NCBI GenBank assembly: GCA_030429765.1
Contig: JAUIER010000017.1
Location: forward strand, 33,047-97,046
Direction of reading: 5' to 3'
Origin: a bacterium
GTDB lineage: Bacteria; Omnitrophota; Gorgyraeia; Zapsychrales; Zapsychraceae
DNA: 64,000 bases
The notes under the pieces are model-generated. The model saw only the letters and a program-made list of their open reading frames with translations, did not search any database and was not told the DNA's origin. Numbering within the stretch: position 1 is the stretch's first letter; every line of letters starts with the position of its first letter. This document shows, one piece after another, positions 29,501-36,165 of the stretch. The translations under genes were made by a program, and so were the position numbers.

Positions 29501-30236
29501 CAAACCCGATGCCCCGGACAACATATTCCACACGGTTAAACTCAATAGTCTTGGCCCCAACATCAATGTTGGCCTTCTTCACGGCCTGGATAATATCGGT
29601 TAACGATACGCTATAAGCCCGCATGGCATCGGGGTCGATATCAATTTGATACTCTTTGACGAATCCACCCACGGAGGCCACCTCACTCACACCTTCCGTT
29701 GATTGCAATCCATACTTGATATACCAGTCCTGAATGGAACGAAGCTCATCCAGTCCAAATCCGTCACCCTCTACTGTGTACCAGAATATTTGTCCCAATG
29801 CCGTAGCATCAGGTCCAAGGGCCGGCGCGACATCTTCCGGTAAGTCATTTTGAGCCACACTCAGCCGCTCCAGGATGCGTGAACGGGACCAATAAAAATC
29901 CACTTTCTCATCAAAGATGATATAGATCGTCGAGAAACCAAACGCGGAATAACTGCGGATGCTTTTTACACCGGGCACCCCTTGAAGGGCGGCGGCCAAA
30001 GGATAGGTCACCTGGTCCTCAACATCCTGAGGCGAACGCCCCATCCACTCGGTAAAGACAATCTGCTGATTCTCGCCAATGTCCGGTATCGCATCAACCG
30101 GCACCGGATCACGCGGCACAATACGCTGCTCTACGTTAAATGGCATAACCGCCAATCCCCCCAACAGTATCACTCCGATCAGCAGGGCCGTGATCAACTT
30201 GTTTTCCAAAAAGAATTTTACAAGTTTATTAAGCAT
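26547..30236 (-). CDS. cusA: CusA/CzcA-type heavy-metal RND efflux pump (chromosomal copy)
   Basis: The protein is 1229 residues, an inner-membrane proton-driven RND transporter that exports Cu(I)/Ag(I)-type ions through CusB and CusC. It has the usual N-terminal helix, a porter domain (DPVPVDAIPDIGENQQIVFTEW), the TM4 proton-relay segment (AIAIGTIVDMGIIMSENI), the C-terminal porter domain and a DDGVVMGTYL segment near the end. It is longer than the ~1050 usual for CusA. An insertion of roughly 170 residues (about 515-690), with several extra hydrophobic helices, follows the first helix bundle. Last gene of csoR-cusCBA, 19 bp after cusB. Metal specificity is inferred from CsoR and the Cys/Met metal-binding domains of CusB. 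Confidence 0.93.
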   Translation of the reverse strand: MLNKLVKFFLENKLITALLIGVILLGGLAVMPFNVEQRIVPRDPVPVDAIPDIGENQQIVFTEWMGRSPQDVEDQVTYPLAAALQGVPGVKSIRSYSAFGFSTIYIIFDEKVDFYWSRSRILERLSVAQNDLPEDVAPALGPDATALGQIFWYTVEGDGFGLDELRSIQDWYIKYGLQSTEGVSEVASVGGFVKEYQIDIDPDAMRAYSVSLTDIIQAVKKANIDVGAKTIEFNRVEYVVRGIGFVKTVTDIENVVVKVNDNVPVYLKSVAQVNLGPALRRGALNKEGAEVIGGVVVARYGENPMAVIERVKQTIKQLEPGLPSKVLKDGTVSKVKIIPFYDRTQLINETLGTLSEALKQQILITIVVVLLFLMHFRSSIVISVTLPLAVLMVFIMMKFFNVDANIMSLAGIAIAIGTIVDMGIIMSENILKKLGESDGAEHSTKIIYRAASEVGGAILTAVSTTIISFLAIFTMSGPEGKLFKPLAFTKTFALFASVVIALLIIPALAQLLFVKENQPDRRKFIHYKFILMCVMSWLTWSVTLLGSVIFMGWGIYYLIGHRIPEHVRDFCTRYINWIAVGIVMTFLTYTWMPLGIGKGYLLNFAFVALSILVLIFCFYKFLDIYPKLLMFFLQRKRLFFAIPFLIIITGMTIWLGFATVISPVTAGLSKIGVDQMAVLRVWPIRTLNHAFPGLGKEFMPQLDEGSYLYMPTTMPHASMGEVLDVLQKQNIQMSQIPEVDSVVGKLGRADSPLDPAPLSMIETIVTYKPEYGPKDPSTGKRPRQWRDHIKSPDDIWQEIVKAGEIPGTTSAPKLQPIAARIVMLQSGMRAPMGVKVLGQNLEDLERVGFQIEKFLKEVPGVQPASVIADRIVGKPYLEFVIDREKIARYGVNIRDVQNIIEMAIGGMRVTTTVEGRERYPVRVRYLRELRDSIEDLQDVLVPTKEGAQIPLSQVATLKFTRGPQMIKSEDTFLIGYVLFDKLADAAEVDVVHAAQNYLNEKIQSGELELPEGTSYKFAGSYENQVRSEKKLAIVLPLSLFAIFIILYLQFKSISTTFLVFSGILVAFSGGFILLWLYAQEWFLQFPVFGSYFRELFNMQSFNLSVAVWVGFLALFGIASDDGVVMGTYLTQSFDERQPKTVHEIRQATLEAGTRRIRPCLMTTATTILALLPILTSAGRGSDVMIPMALPSVGGMMVALISVFMVPVGFCWLKERELLNKPSQNHRERN

Positions 30237-30255
30237 ATCCCTCTATCCTCATTCT

Positions 30256-32232
30256 TTAGTGATTGTGATGACTTTCGTTGCCGCCGGCCGCTTTGGATTC
30301 TGCAACCCCGTACTCTTTTTTAATTTCACCGCAGGCCAGCATCGCCGAGCCGTAATACGGATTTCGAATTGCATCCGAACGTTGCAGCCAAAATCCGCCG
30401 TCACCCAAGGCCATCGGACAATAACTTAAGTAAAAATGTAAACTCTCGTTGTATTCATACTTGGACAGTATTTCCTTGATAATGTCTGAGATGCGACCAA
30501 ACCTTTCCCGGAATGGCTCCAGCTCATCATCAATTTCTTGCAGTTCATCACGCAGCTGGAAAACCAATCCACCCAACCCGTCCGTCTGTGGGGTCCATTG
30601 ATTCTCTTGAACTACCCGTTCAATCTCGGCACGCAAGACTTCATATTGTCCCGGAATATCGTCGTACTGCTCAGCGGCTAACAATTCGGATAGTTGCAGG
30701 TAGGCGCTAAAAGCATCGACGAGTATCCCGGCATTTTCATGGTTGGCCACTACACCCGAAATGTTGCCTGCGCCTTCCGTGTAATATCCGTCGGGATTCA
30801 TCATGCTGGGTTTGGCCTGAATCTGCAGCGCGCTATCGATCTTAAAATTTCCTTTGATCACGACACGCTCGCCTTCTCTGAGACCGGACTCCACAATATA
30901 GTGATGATCCGCCTTGGGACCCAAAACAATCTCGCGCCCCTCGTAGCGATGCACCCCGGTTTCATCATCTGTATTTTCGACGTAAACAATGGCCCTTCTA
31001 CCGGTAATCAAAGGAGCTGTTACGGGAATAACCAGCACCTTCTTTTTCATTGACGGATTCTCGGCAAAGCCGAATTCTTTGGTTGGAATCAGATCCATCT
31101 CGCAGATATCGCACACCGATGGATCGTCCTTCACGATATCCGGATGCATCGGGCAGATCCACTTGCCAGCCAACTCCTCTTCGTAGACTCTGCCGCCCTC
31201 GCCCGTGACCGCATTGATCGTGGCCCGTACAAACATCCCCGGTTTCAACTTTTCCTGATCATTATCGATATTGACCCTGAGCTTGATAGTCCGGGTCTTG
31301 TCGCTGACAAACGGTTCGATAAAGGCGATCTTTCCCTGAAATGTCTGCCCCGGATGGCTCTCGGCCTCGATGGTGACACGCTGCCCATAGTGAAGCCATG
31401 GCAAATCACTCTCATAGGCCTCCAGAAAAAGCCAGACGCGGCTCAGATCCGCAATGGTATATACCTTCTCGCCCGTTTTAACATACATCCCTTCAAAACC
31501 GTTTTTATGGATAACCGTGCCGGTGACCGGCGAATTTATCGTCATATGTTCCTGGGTTTGGCCGCGTTGAACAATTTCATTGATCTGCGCATCACTGATG
31601 CCGTACAGCCTCAATTTCTCACGGGAACTTTTTAACGTTTCCTCGGCCGTGGAGCGCATCACGCCCAATTGACTACCGCTGGTCTGATCCAGATTCTTAA
31701 TCGCCTGTAAATATTCTTCCTGCGACGCGATCAACTCAGGACTGTACAATTGAATCAAATGGTCCCCTTTTCTCACCTTGGTCCCGGTAAAGTCCACAAA
31801 CAAGCGATCGATCCGGCCGTCAATCCAGGCACTGATGTAGGACAATCTGGTTTCGTCATAAGCCACCTTCCCGACTAAGCGGATCTTCTTCGTGGCTTCC
31901 TTATAGATGACTTCCGTCGTTTCAACCTCGGCCAATTGTCTGGCCTTTGAATTTAGGGTCAATGACACAGTCCCGTCATCCACCGCTTGATCACCATCTG
32001 TCATTGGAATCAGATCCATGGCACAAATAGGACACAAACCTTTTTCTGGTAACTTGATTTGCGGATGCATGGAGCAGGTCCAGAATTTTGGTTTTTGCTC
32101 GGTGGCTTGGGCTGACGGTCCGCTATGTGCGGAGTGATTGTGCCCCTGGCCTGAAATCAGTTTCATCAGCAGCATCCCGGCCATCACACCGATCATTATA
32201 AGTATCCAATGACTGCGCTTTTTATCTGACAT
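30256..32232 (-). CDS. cusB: CusB-type periplasmic adaptor with two HMBD motifs and a DUF3347 tail
   Basis: The protein is 658 residues with an N-terminal membrane anchor (WILIMIGVMAGMLLMKLI) and a short His-containing stretch. Two heavy-metal-binding domains have the form WxCxMHPxI...CxICxMDLIP, at about 50-80 and 365-392. Between and after them is the membrane-fusion core (barrel-sandwich, hairpin and beta-barrel). The last ~150 residues match DUF3347 (YCPMALGDGGFWLQ, NPYYGSAMLACGE), a copper-associated domain, and end in HHNH. It links the RND pump to the outer-membrane channel and presents metal. The start overlaps the cusC stop by 11 bp. Confidence 0.93.
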   Translation of the reverse strand: MSDKKRSHWILIMIGVMAGMLLMKLISGQGHNHSAHSGPSAQATEQKPKFWTCSMHPQIKLPEKGLCPICAMDLIPMTDGDQAVDDGTVSLTLNSKARQLAEVETTEVIYKEATKKIRLVGKVAYDETRLSYISAWIDGRIDRLFVDFTGTKVRKGDHLIQLYSPELIASQEEYLQAIKNLDQTSGSQLGVMRSTAEETLKSSREKLRLYGISDAQINEIVQRGQTQEHMTINSPVTGTVIHKNGFEGMYVKTGEKVYTIADLSRVWLFLEAYESDLPWLHYGQRVTIEAESHPGQTFQGKIAFIEPFVSDKTRTIKLRVNIDNDQEKLKPGMFVRATINAVTGEGGRVYEEELAGKWICPMHPDIVKDDPSVCDICEMDLIPTKEFGFAENPSMKKKVLVIPVTAPLITGRRAIVYVENTDDETGVHRYEGREIVLGPKADHHYIVESGLREGERVVIKGNFKIDSALQIQAKPSMMNPDGYYTEGAGNISGVVANHENAGILVDAFSAYLQLSELLAAEQYDDIPGQYEVLRAEIERVVQENQWTPQTDGLGGLVFQLRDELQEIDDELEPFRERFGRISDIIKEILSKYEYNESLHFYLSYCPMALGDGGFWLQRSDAIRNPYYGSAMLACGEIKKEYGVAESKAAGGNESHHNH

Positions 32233-33640
32233 GGTCCATTTCTCCTTTTTGAAAATAAGTCATATCGCCGATCAACGCGTTCAACTCGGCGGTCCGTTGA
32301 ATATAGTTGGCCACCTGCCGGTAATAAGCCAGCTGAAAACTTAAGAGCATACGCTGCGAGTCGATCAGCGACAGAAAATCAACGTTTCCCGATTCATATC
32401 CTGATTTTGTCGCATTCAATGTTTGAACGGCCTTGGGGATCAGCGCGTCTTTGTATAATTTTGACTGTCGCACCGCGTCACGGATTTTGTATTTGACCAG
32501 GGCCAGTTTTGATAACAACTGATTTTCCTGATCGAGACGCGTACTTTCAGCCGCGATCAGCGTCGCCTCCGCCTGCTCTACCCCCGCCTTGATCCGCTTA
32601 AACCAAATCGGGACATTCACCGAAAACATAATCACCTCGGCATCTTTGCCGCTATCTGTCGATGAAGAATTTATGGCATCACCGGTGTTGATTCGCGTAA
32701 ATCCAACCGTTACATCCGGGATATATTGTCGTTTTGATAGTTTCACCGCATCGGTGCTCTTGGCTATCTGCTCGTCCATCGATAATAATTGAGGATTCGT
32801 CGCCATCAAAGATTCCCTTAGCTGATCCATATCCTGAAACTCATCTTTCATGTCGACATCATCCAATGTCGCATCCGGCCATGGCAACTTCGTGGATGGC
32901 GGACGGTTGAGCAATGCATTGAGCCTGGCCACAAGCGATGTCCGTAAATCCTCCAGACTGAAAAGCTCATTCTCAAGCTTTCCTAATTCGACCTGAATTT
33001 TCAGCAAGTCCTGATTTTTCTGCAGGCCCGAGGCGTACCGCTTCTGGGCCACACTTTCGAAATTACTGAGCAGCTTCATGTTCTCCTGGGTCAACAAAAT
33101 GGCCTTTCTTAAATAAACGTATTCGTAATACGCATCCGTGATCTGAAAAACCAATTCAAGACGCTTCTTTTCGAAACTATAGTAAGCCACCTCTGAATCC
33201 CTAAAGGCGATTGATTTTTGAATCCAAAGCTTATCAAACATCGAAAATCTTTGTTGGATCGAGAAGGCATTGTTCTGCGGACCGACCCTCGTCTCAACTG
33301 ATTCCAGATAGTCCGAAAATGACAGCTGTGGATCAGGCAGAGCGAACACCTCGGCCACATGATGAACCGACGACTTCCATTTATAGAACTCGCCCTTGAG
33401 TCCGGCATTATGCGTTAGGCCCATCCAGACATAGTCATCGACATCGGAAGCCGCGCTGATATATCCATCTGAACTCCGTTGCTGCCGATACTGAGCGTCT
33501 AGGTTGTCCAACTCTATCCGTCGATCCTTCAAATCACCACGACGCGTTCGTTCCGACTTAATCTCGGCATAACCGGAACCAGCCGCCGTAAGGGCGTATA
33601 ACAGAATCATTGTAATGATCCTTAAATATTGATTGGTCAT
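32222..33640 (-). CDS. cusC: CusC/TolC-family outer-membrane channel (chromosomal copy)
   Basis: The protein is 472 residues from the ATG at 33640, which follows a GAGGAGAGGATCA ribosome site; the frame extends to 33670 without such a site. A signal peptide (IITMILLYALTAAGSGYA) is followed by two OEP repeats with long helical hairpins, for example FESVAQKRYASGLQKNQDLLK and TLNATKSGYESGNVDFLSLID. It forms the outer-membrane exit duct of the tripartite pump. It is the first of cusCBA. A 177-bp gap (33641-33817) separates it from the small Cys-rich gene and holds one weak hairpin and no gene. Confidence 0.9.
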   Translation of the reverse strand: MTNQYLRIITMILLYALTAAGSGYAEIKSERTRRGDLKDRRIELDNLDAQYRQQRSSDGYISAASDVDDYVWMGLTHNAGLKGEFYKWKSSVHHVAEVFALPDPQLSFSDYLESVETRVGPQNNAFSIQQRFSMFDKLWIQKSIAFRDSEVAYYSFEKKRLELVFQITDAYYEYVYLRKAILLTQENMKLLSNFESVAQKRYASGLQKNQDLLKIQVELGKLENELFSLEDLRTSLVARLNALLNRPPSTKLPWPDATLDDVDMKDEFQDMDQLRESLMATNPQLLSMDEQIAKSTDAVKLSKRQYIPDVTVGFTRINTGDAINSSSTDSGKDAEVIMFSVNVPIWFKRIKAGVEQAEATLIAAESTRLDQENQLLSKLALVKYKIRDAVRQSKLYKDALIPKAVQTLNATKSGYESGNVDFLSLIDSQRMLLSFQLAYYRQVANYIQRTAELNALIGDMTYFQKGEMDHVR

Positions 33641-33817
33641 TGATCCTCTCCTCGTCGGTTTGGATTGCACATGTATTTATAATTGGTGCTCTTCGTTATT
33701 TGATTAATGTTTGAATAAATGATGGTCAAGTTGCCAACGAACTCAGGCTCTCGCCAAAACGTTCGATCGTCCAGGGAATAAATCACTGCCTGGTCGCAAC
33801 CTGTAGTTTGGAAGGTA

Positions 33818-34189
33818 TTAAATACGTAGGATAGAATGTTTGATGTATATCGGGGGACCGCCGTGAATGTCCGGCGGCGGATGATAATCGTATATCAAGT
33901 GAGTCGATAATACTTGATACGGTAATTCATTGGCGGCCGTCAATATAACCGCCGACTGTATGTTATCAAATTCGACGGGCTTTTTTTCCAGAACGGCCAG
34001 CTCGTTGTCACAGTCGCATTCATCCGCACTTTGGGCCGGCTCATCCGCGTGAGCCGCCTGGTAACATGGCGGAAGGATCTCCTCCGTATCGGCCTGGGCA
34101 AAATCAGTGACACAGCAGCAAAAAACACCAGACAAAAATACGGTGACAATCAGCAGACAAAACACAAATTTTTTAAGATAAAATTTCAT
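33818..34189 (-). CDS. Small secreted Cys/His-containing protein, metal-operon associated
   Basis: The protein is 123 residues with an N-terminal hydrophobic signal (FVFCLLIVTVFLSGVFCCC), then a short region with Cys-Asp-Cys-Asp, and a C-terminal Pro/His segment (YDYHPPPDIHGGPPIYIKH). Small proteins of this style sit next to copper/silver efflux genes in other bacteria. I infer periplasmic metal binding but cannot name the family. The start overlaps the csoR stop (ATGA), so it is translated with csoR. Confidence 0.65.
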   Translation of the reverse strand: MKFYLKKFVFCLLIVTVFLSGVFCCCVTDFAQADTEEILPPCYQAAHADEPAQSADECDCDNELAVLEKKPVEFDNIQSAVILTAANELPYQVLSTHLIYDYHPPPDIHGGPPIYIKHSILRI

Positions 34190-34473
34190 GCGCTACTCTT
34201 TCGAAACGTTTTAAGCAGCTTGACGACCTCTTCAACCTTTTGCTGCTTCTCCGACTCTGATTGTCCCGCAAACGCCTTGGTGACACAAGTGTCCAGATGT
34301 CGCTCCAGAATGGTGTCCTGCACGCTTCCAACGGCCCGGCTGACAGCACTCAATTGCGTGAGAATATCCACGCAGTAGCGCTTTTCCTCTACCATACGCT
34401 GAATCCCGCGAACCTGCCCTTCAATGCGCTTAAGGGCATCCATTGTTTTTTTGTGACTCGGATTCACCATCAT
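34186..34473 (-). CDS. csoR: CsoR-family copper-sensing repressor
   Basis: The protein is 95 residues, an all-helical DUF156/CsoR-RcnR protein. The Cu(I) ligand set Cys34-His59-Cys63 is present with CsoR-type spacing (RYCVDI, RHLDTC), rather than the pattern of the Ni/Co sensor RcnR or the formaldehyde sensor FrmR. Members bind GC-tract operators when metal-free and release on Cu(I). The gene heads the operon and is preceded by a promoter whose spacer is a matching operator, so autoregulation is expected. The start could be either of two tandem ATGs (34473 or 34470). There is no Shine-Dalgarno site. Confidence 0.92.
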   Translation of the reverse strand: MMVNPSHKKTMDALKRIEGQVRGIQRMVEEKRYCVDILTQLSAVSRAVGSVQDTILERHLDTCVTKAFAGQSESEKQQKVEEVVKLLKTFRKSSA

Positions 34474-34480
34474 GATTCAA

Positions 34481-34509
34481 ATATAACATACCCCACTGGG
34501 GTATGTCAA
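34481..34509 (-). promoter_or_regulatory. csoR promoter with CsoR operator in the spacer
   Basis: The -35 TTGACA (34504-34509) and -10 TTATAT (34481-34486) are separated by exactly 17 bp. That spacer is covered by the near-perfect inverted repeat acatacccc-act-ggggtatgt (34486-34506), the CsoR-type G/C-tract operator. A bound repressor would block RNA polymerase directly. The predicted transcript start (about 34474) is at or next to the ATG, so the message is probably leaderless. Confidence 0.85.
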
Positions 34510-34530
34510 ATCAGGCAAATATGTTGTAGC

Positions 34531-34575
34531 AAATAAAAAAACGGCTAGATCATTTTTGATTAATGATTTAGCCGT
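34531..34575 (-). terminator. Rho-independent terminator downstream of the tRNA remnant
   Basis: On the minus strand a 14-bp stem (ACGGCTAAATCATT with AATGATCTAGCCGT, one G-U pair) is followed by a T-rich tail of about 10 bases. It would end transcription of the tRNA-Val (or read-through from the integrase gene) before the csoR promoter. Confidence 0.8.
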
Positions 34576-34604
34576 AAGTAGTTGATTTACTTATCTTTAA
34601 AAGT

Positions 34605-34639
34605 GGTCCATCTCGCATTGAAACGTTGCGAGACGGACC
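34605..34639. repeat. Imperfect inverted repeat near the element boundary
   Basis: The 13-base arms ggtccatctcgca (34605-34617) and tgcgagacggacc (34627-34639) pair with a single wobble position. It lies between the terminator and a perfect palindrome, downstream of the tRNA 3' end. Confidence 0.55.
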
Positions 34640-34642
34640 TAC

Positions 34643-34670
34643 ATTTTGAATCCGTTAACGGATTCAAAAT
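34643..34670. repeat. Perfect 28-bp palindrome 3 bp from the tRNA 3' end
   Basis: The half-site attttgaatccgtt is repeated exactly in inverted orientation without a spacer. It could be a recombinase or repressor site, or part of a tRNA 3'-trailer processing or terminator structure. It lies on the chromosomal side of the inferred attachment site. Confidence 0.7.
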
Positions 34671-34673
34671 ATA

Positions 34674-34715
34674 TGGGCGATGAAGGAGTCGAACCCTCGG
34701 CCTTCTGAATGTAAG
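34674..34715 (-). tRNA. tRNA-Val (TAC) 3' fragment: ICE attachment site
   Basis: Read on the minus strand, this gives a tRNA from the anticodon loop on: CTTACAT (anticodon TAC), a half anticodon stem TCAGA, variable loop AGGCC, T-arm GAGGG-TTCGACT-CCTTC, acceptor 3' strand ATCGCCC and discriminator A. The sequence 5' of it (34716-34746) does not complete the D-arm or acceptor stem, although a partial TGGGC match exists. I read it as the 3' end of a tRNA gene split by element insertion. The integrase gene begins 78 bp away. An intact tRNA-Val should lie at the other ICE end, beyond the window. Confidence 0.65.
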
Positions 34716-34792
34716 CTAAAGGCTCCAAATTTATCCAAAATGCCCATTTACTAAAACGTTGTAATACATAAACTTACAACATGTTTTTACTT

Positions 34793-35875
34793 CTAAAATG
34801 CATTTATTTCGTCGGTGTCCAAATAGTGTCCATCCTTTAAAGGGTTTACCTTTTTCTTGTCTAGAAAATGGATCGCCCTTCGTAAATGATCGTTTCCTAG
34901 ATGAGCATACCGCATGGTCATCTTTGGACTAGAATGCCCTAACAACTTTTGCACAGTAAAAAGGTCTACTCCCTTTCTCACGAGATCAGAAGCAAAACAG
35001 TGCCTTAAATCATGGAACCGAAAATCCTCAATCTTCGCCTTTTTGACGGCCTTGCGAAATGACTTTTTCAAAGTTACGATTTGTTTATTCGTTTTCGGAT
35101 TAACAAATATGTAACCTGTTTCACTGTGCTGAGGATAATCCAATAAGGCTTGCTTTACAGATGGGGCTAACGGAACATACCGAGATTTCTTACTCTTTGC
35201 CAAAGACTCATGAACAAAAAATGTATTATGTTCAAAATCAACATAATTACTTTTCGGAGCCTGTTGCCATTTGAGATTAACAATCTCACCCCATCTAAGA
35301 CCTGTCCGTAGTGCAACTAGGACAATCATGCGTAGCATTCCACTACATGCTGTAAGTAAACGATTTTGTTCTTCCTCCGTAAGAAAACGGCAACGCTCAT
35401 TATCCTCGAATAGAAGCTTTATGTTTTTAGCAGGGTGATAATTAACCATATCGCCCCACTCATTGGCACGGCTATACATAGATTTAAGCATAGCTAAATC
35501 TCTGTTTACCGTTGAAGCAGATCGTCCTTCGTGTCGAAGCTCAAGATAATCATCAATATCTAGAACTGTTATCTCATGCATCAAACGCTTACCAAAATAC
35601 TTGATAAGACCGTCCAAGAACCATTCTTGCTTTTCAAAGCTCCTACTTCGCCTGCGGATATGTTTACGTCGATACTTCTCAGCAAATTCCTTAAATGTTA
35701 TATCCTTACTTTTCTTAACATTAAGATATTTGCACTCAGCCATTTCCACTTCGACTTTTTTCAATGCTAGCTCCGCTTGTTCTCTATACCGAGAAACAGC
35801 CTTACGAACACGTTTACCATCAGACTGATAGTAGTCGATATACCACCGACTATGTTTTTTAAAGATCGCACCCAT
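34793..35875 (-). CDS. Tyrosine integrase of the ICE
   Basis: The protein is 360 residues: an AP2-like arm-binding N-terminus (HSRWYIDYYQSDGKRVRK), a SAM-like core-binding domain (about 60-150) and a catalytic domain with the full set Arg194, Lys in VHESLAKSKKSR (about 227), His288-x-x-Arg291, His314 (LLGHSS) and Tyr323 (MRYAHL). It catalyses site-specific integration and excision, here presumably at the adjacent tRNA-Val 3' end. An AAGGAG ribosome site precedes the ATG, and a strong sigma-70 promoter lies upstream (35930-35959). Unlike the homologue at 13460-14548, all catalytic residues are intact. Confidence 0.92.
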   Translation of the reverse strand: MGAIFKKHSRWYIDYYQSDGKRVRKAVSRYREQAELALKKVEVEMAECKYLNVKKSKDITFKEFAEKYRRKHIRRRSRSFEKQEWFLDGLIKYFGKRLMHEITVLDIDDYLELRHEGRSASTVNRDLAMLKSMYSRANEWGDMVNYHPAKNIKLLFEDNERCRFLTEEEQNRLLTACSGMLRMIVLVALRTGLRWGEIVNLKWQQAPKSNYVDFEHNTFFVHESLAKSKKSRYVPLAPSVKQALLDYPQHSETGYIFVNPKTNKQIVTLKKSFRKAVKKAKIEDFRFHDLRHCFASDLVRKGVDLFTVQKLLGHSSPKMTMRYAHLGNDHLRRAIHFLDKKKVNPLKDGHYLDTDEINAF

Positions 35876-35892
35876 ATATTCTCCTTATCTAT

Positions 35893-35912
35893 ACATATGC
35901 AAGAATATATGT
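35893..35912. promoter_or_regulatory. Inverted repeat between int promoter and int start
   Basis: The arms acatat and atatgt with an 8-base centre lie just downstream of the predicted int transcription start. It is a possible operator for the excisionase-like protein or another regulator. Confidence 0.35.
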
Positions 35913-35929
35913 GTTCAGTTTCACTTAAG

Positions 35930-35959
35930 ATTATATATTCATCGCATAAATAATGTCAA
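35930..35959 (-). promoter_or_regulatory. Consensus sigma-70 promoter for int
   Basis: A perfect -35 TTGACA (35954-35959) and a perfect -10 TATAAT (35930-35935) are separated by 18 bp on the minus strand. The predicted start lies about 45-50 bp before the integrase ATG. Confidence 0.8.
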
Positions 35960-35981
35960 ACAGTATAAAAGTATCAGCAAA

Positions 35982-36152
35982 CTATGCTGTTTCCGACATA
36001 GCCCATTCTTCAATTTTCTCAATATCAAATCGAATCGCTCCATTGATTTTGGAAAAGGGTATTTGCCCTTTCCTTATCCATTTACGTATAGCACTCTGAC
36101 TAAAACCCAAATATTCTGCCACTTCAATCACGCTTAAAAATCGCTTTTCCAT
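35982..36152 (-). CDS. Excisionase / AlpA-like helix-turn-helix protein
   Basis: The protein is 56 residues from the ATG at 36152 (MEKRFLSVIEVAEYLG), which has a strong GGGGGTGAGC ribosome site; the frame could start at 36176 but would then overlap the upstream gene. It is a single MerR/HTH_17-type winged helix (SVIEVAEYLGFSQSAIRKWIRKGQIPFSKINGAIRF). Such proteins act as recombination directionality factors or regulators of int. Its place between the integrase and T4SS genes fits an xis role. Confidence 0.8.
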   Translation of the reverse strand: MEKRFLSVIEVAEYLGFSQSAIRKWIRKGQIPFSKINGAIRFDIEKIEEWAMSETA

Positions 36153-36165
36153 ACGCTCACCCCCT

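Noticed and set aside
34674..34746. Complete tRNA gene at the integrase end
   Set aside because: The 5' part (34716-34746) lacks a D-arm and a matching acceptor 5' strand. Only the anticodon-loop-to-3'-end part looks like a tRNA, so it is called a fragment.
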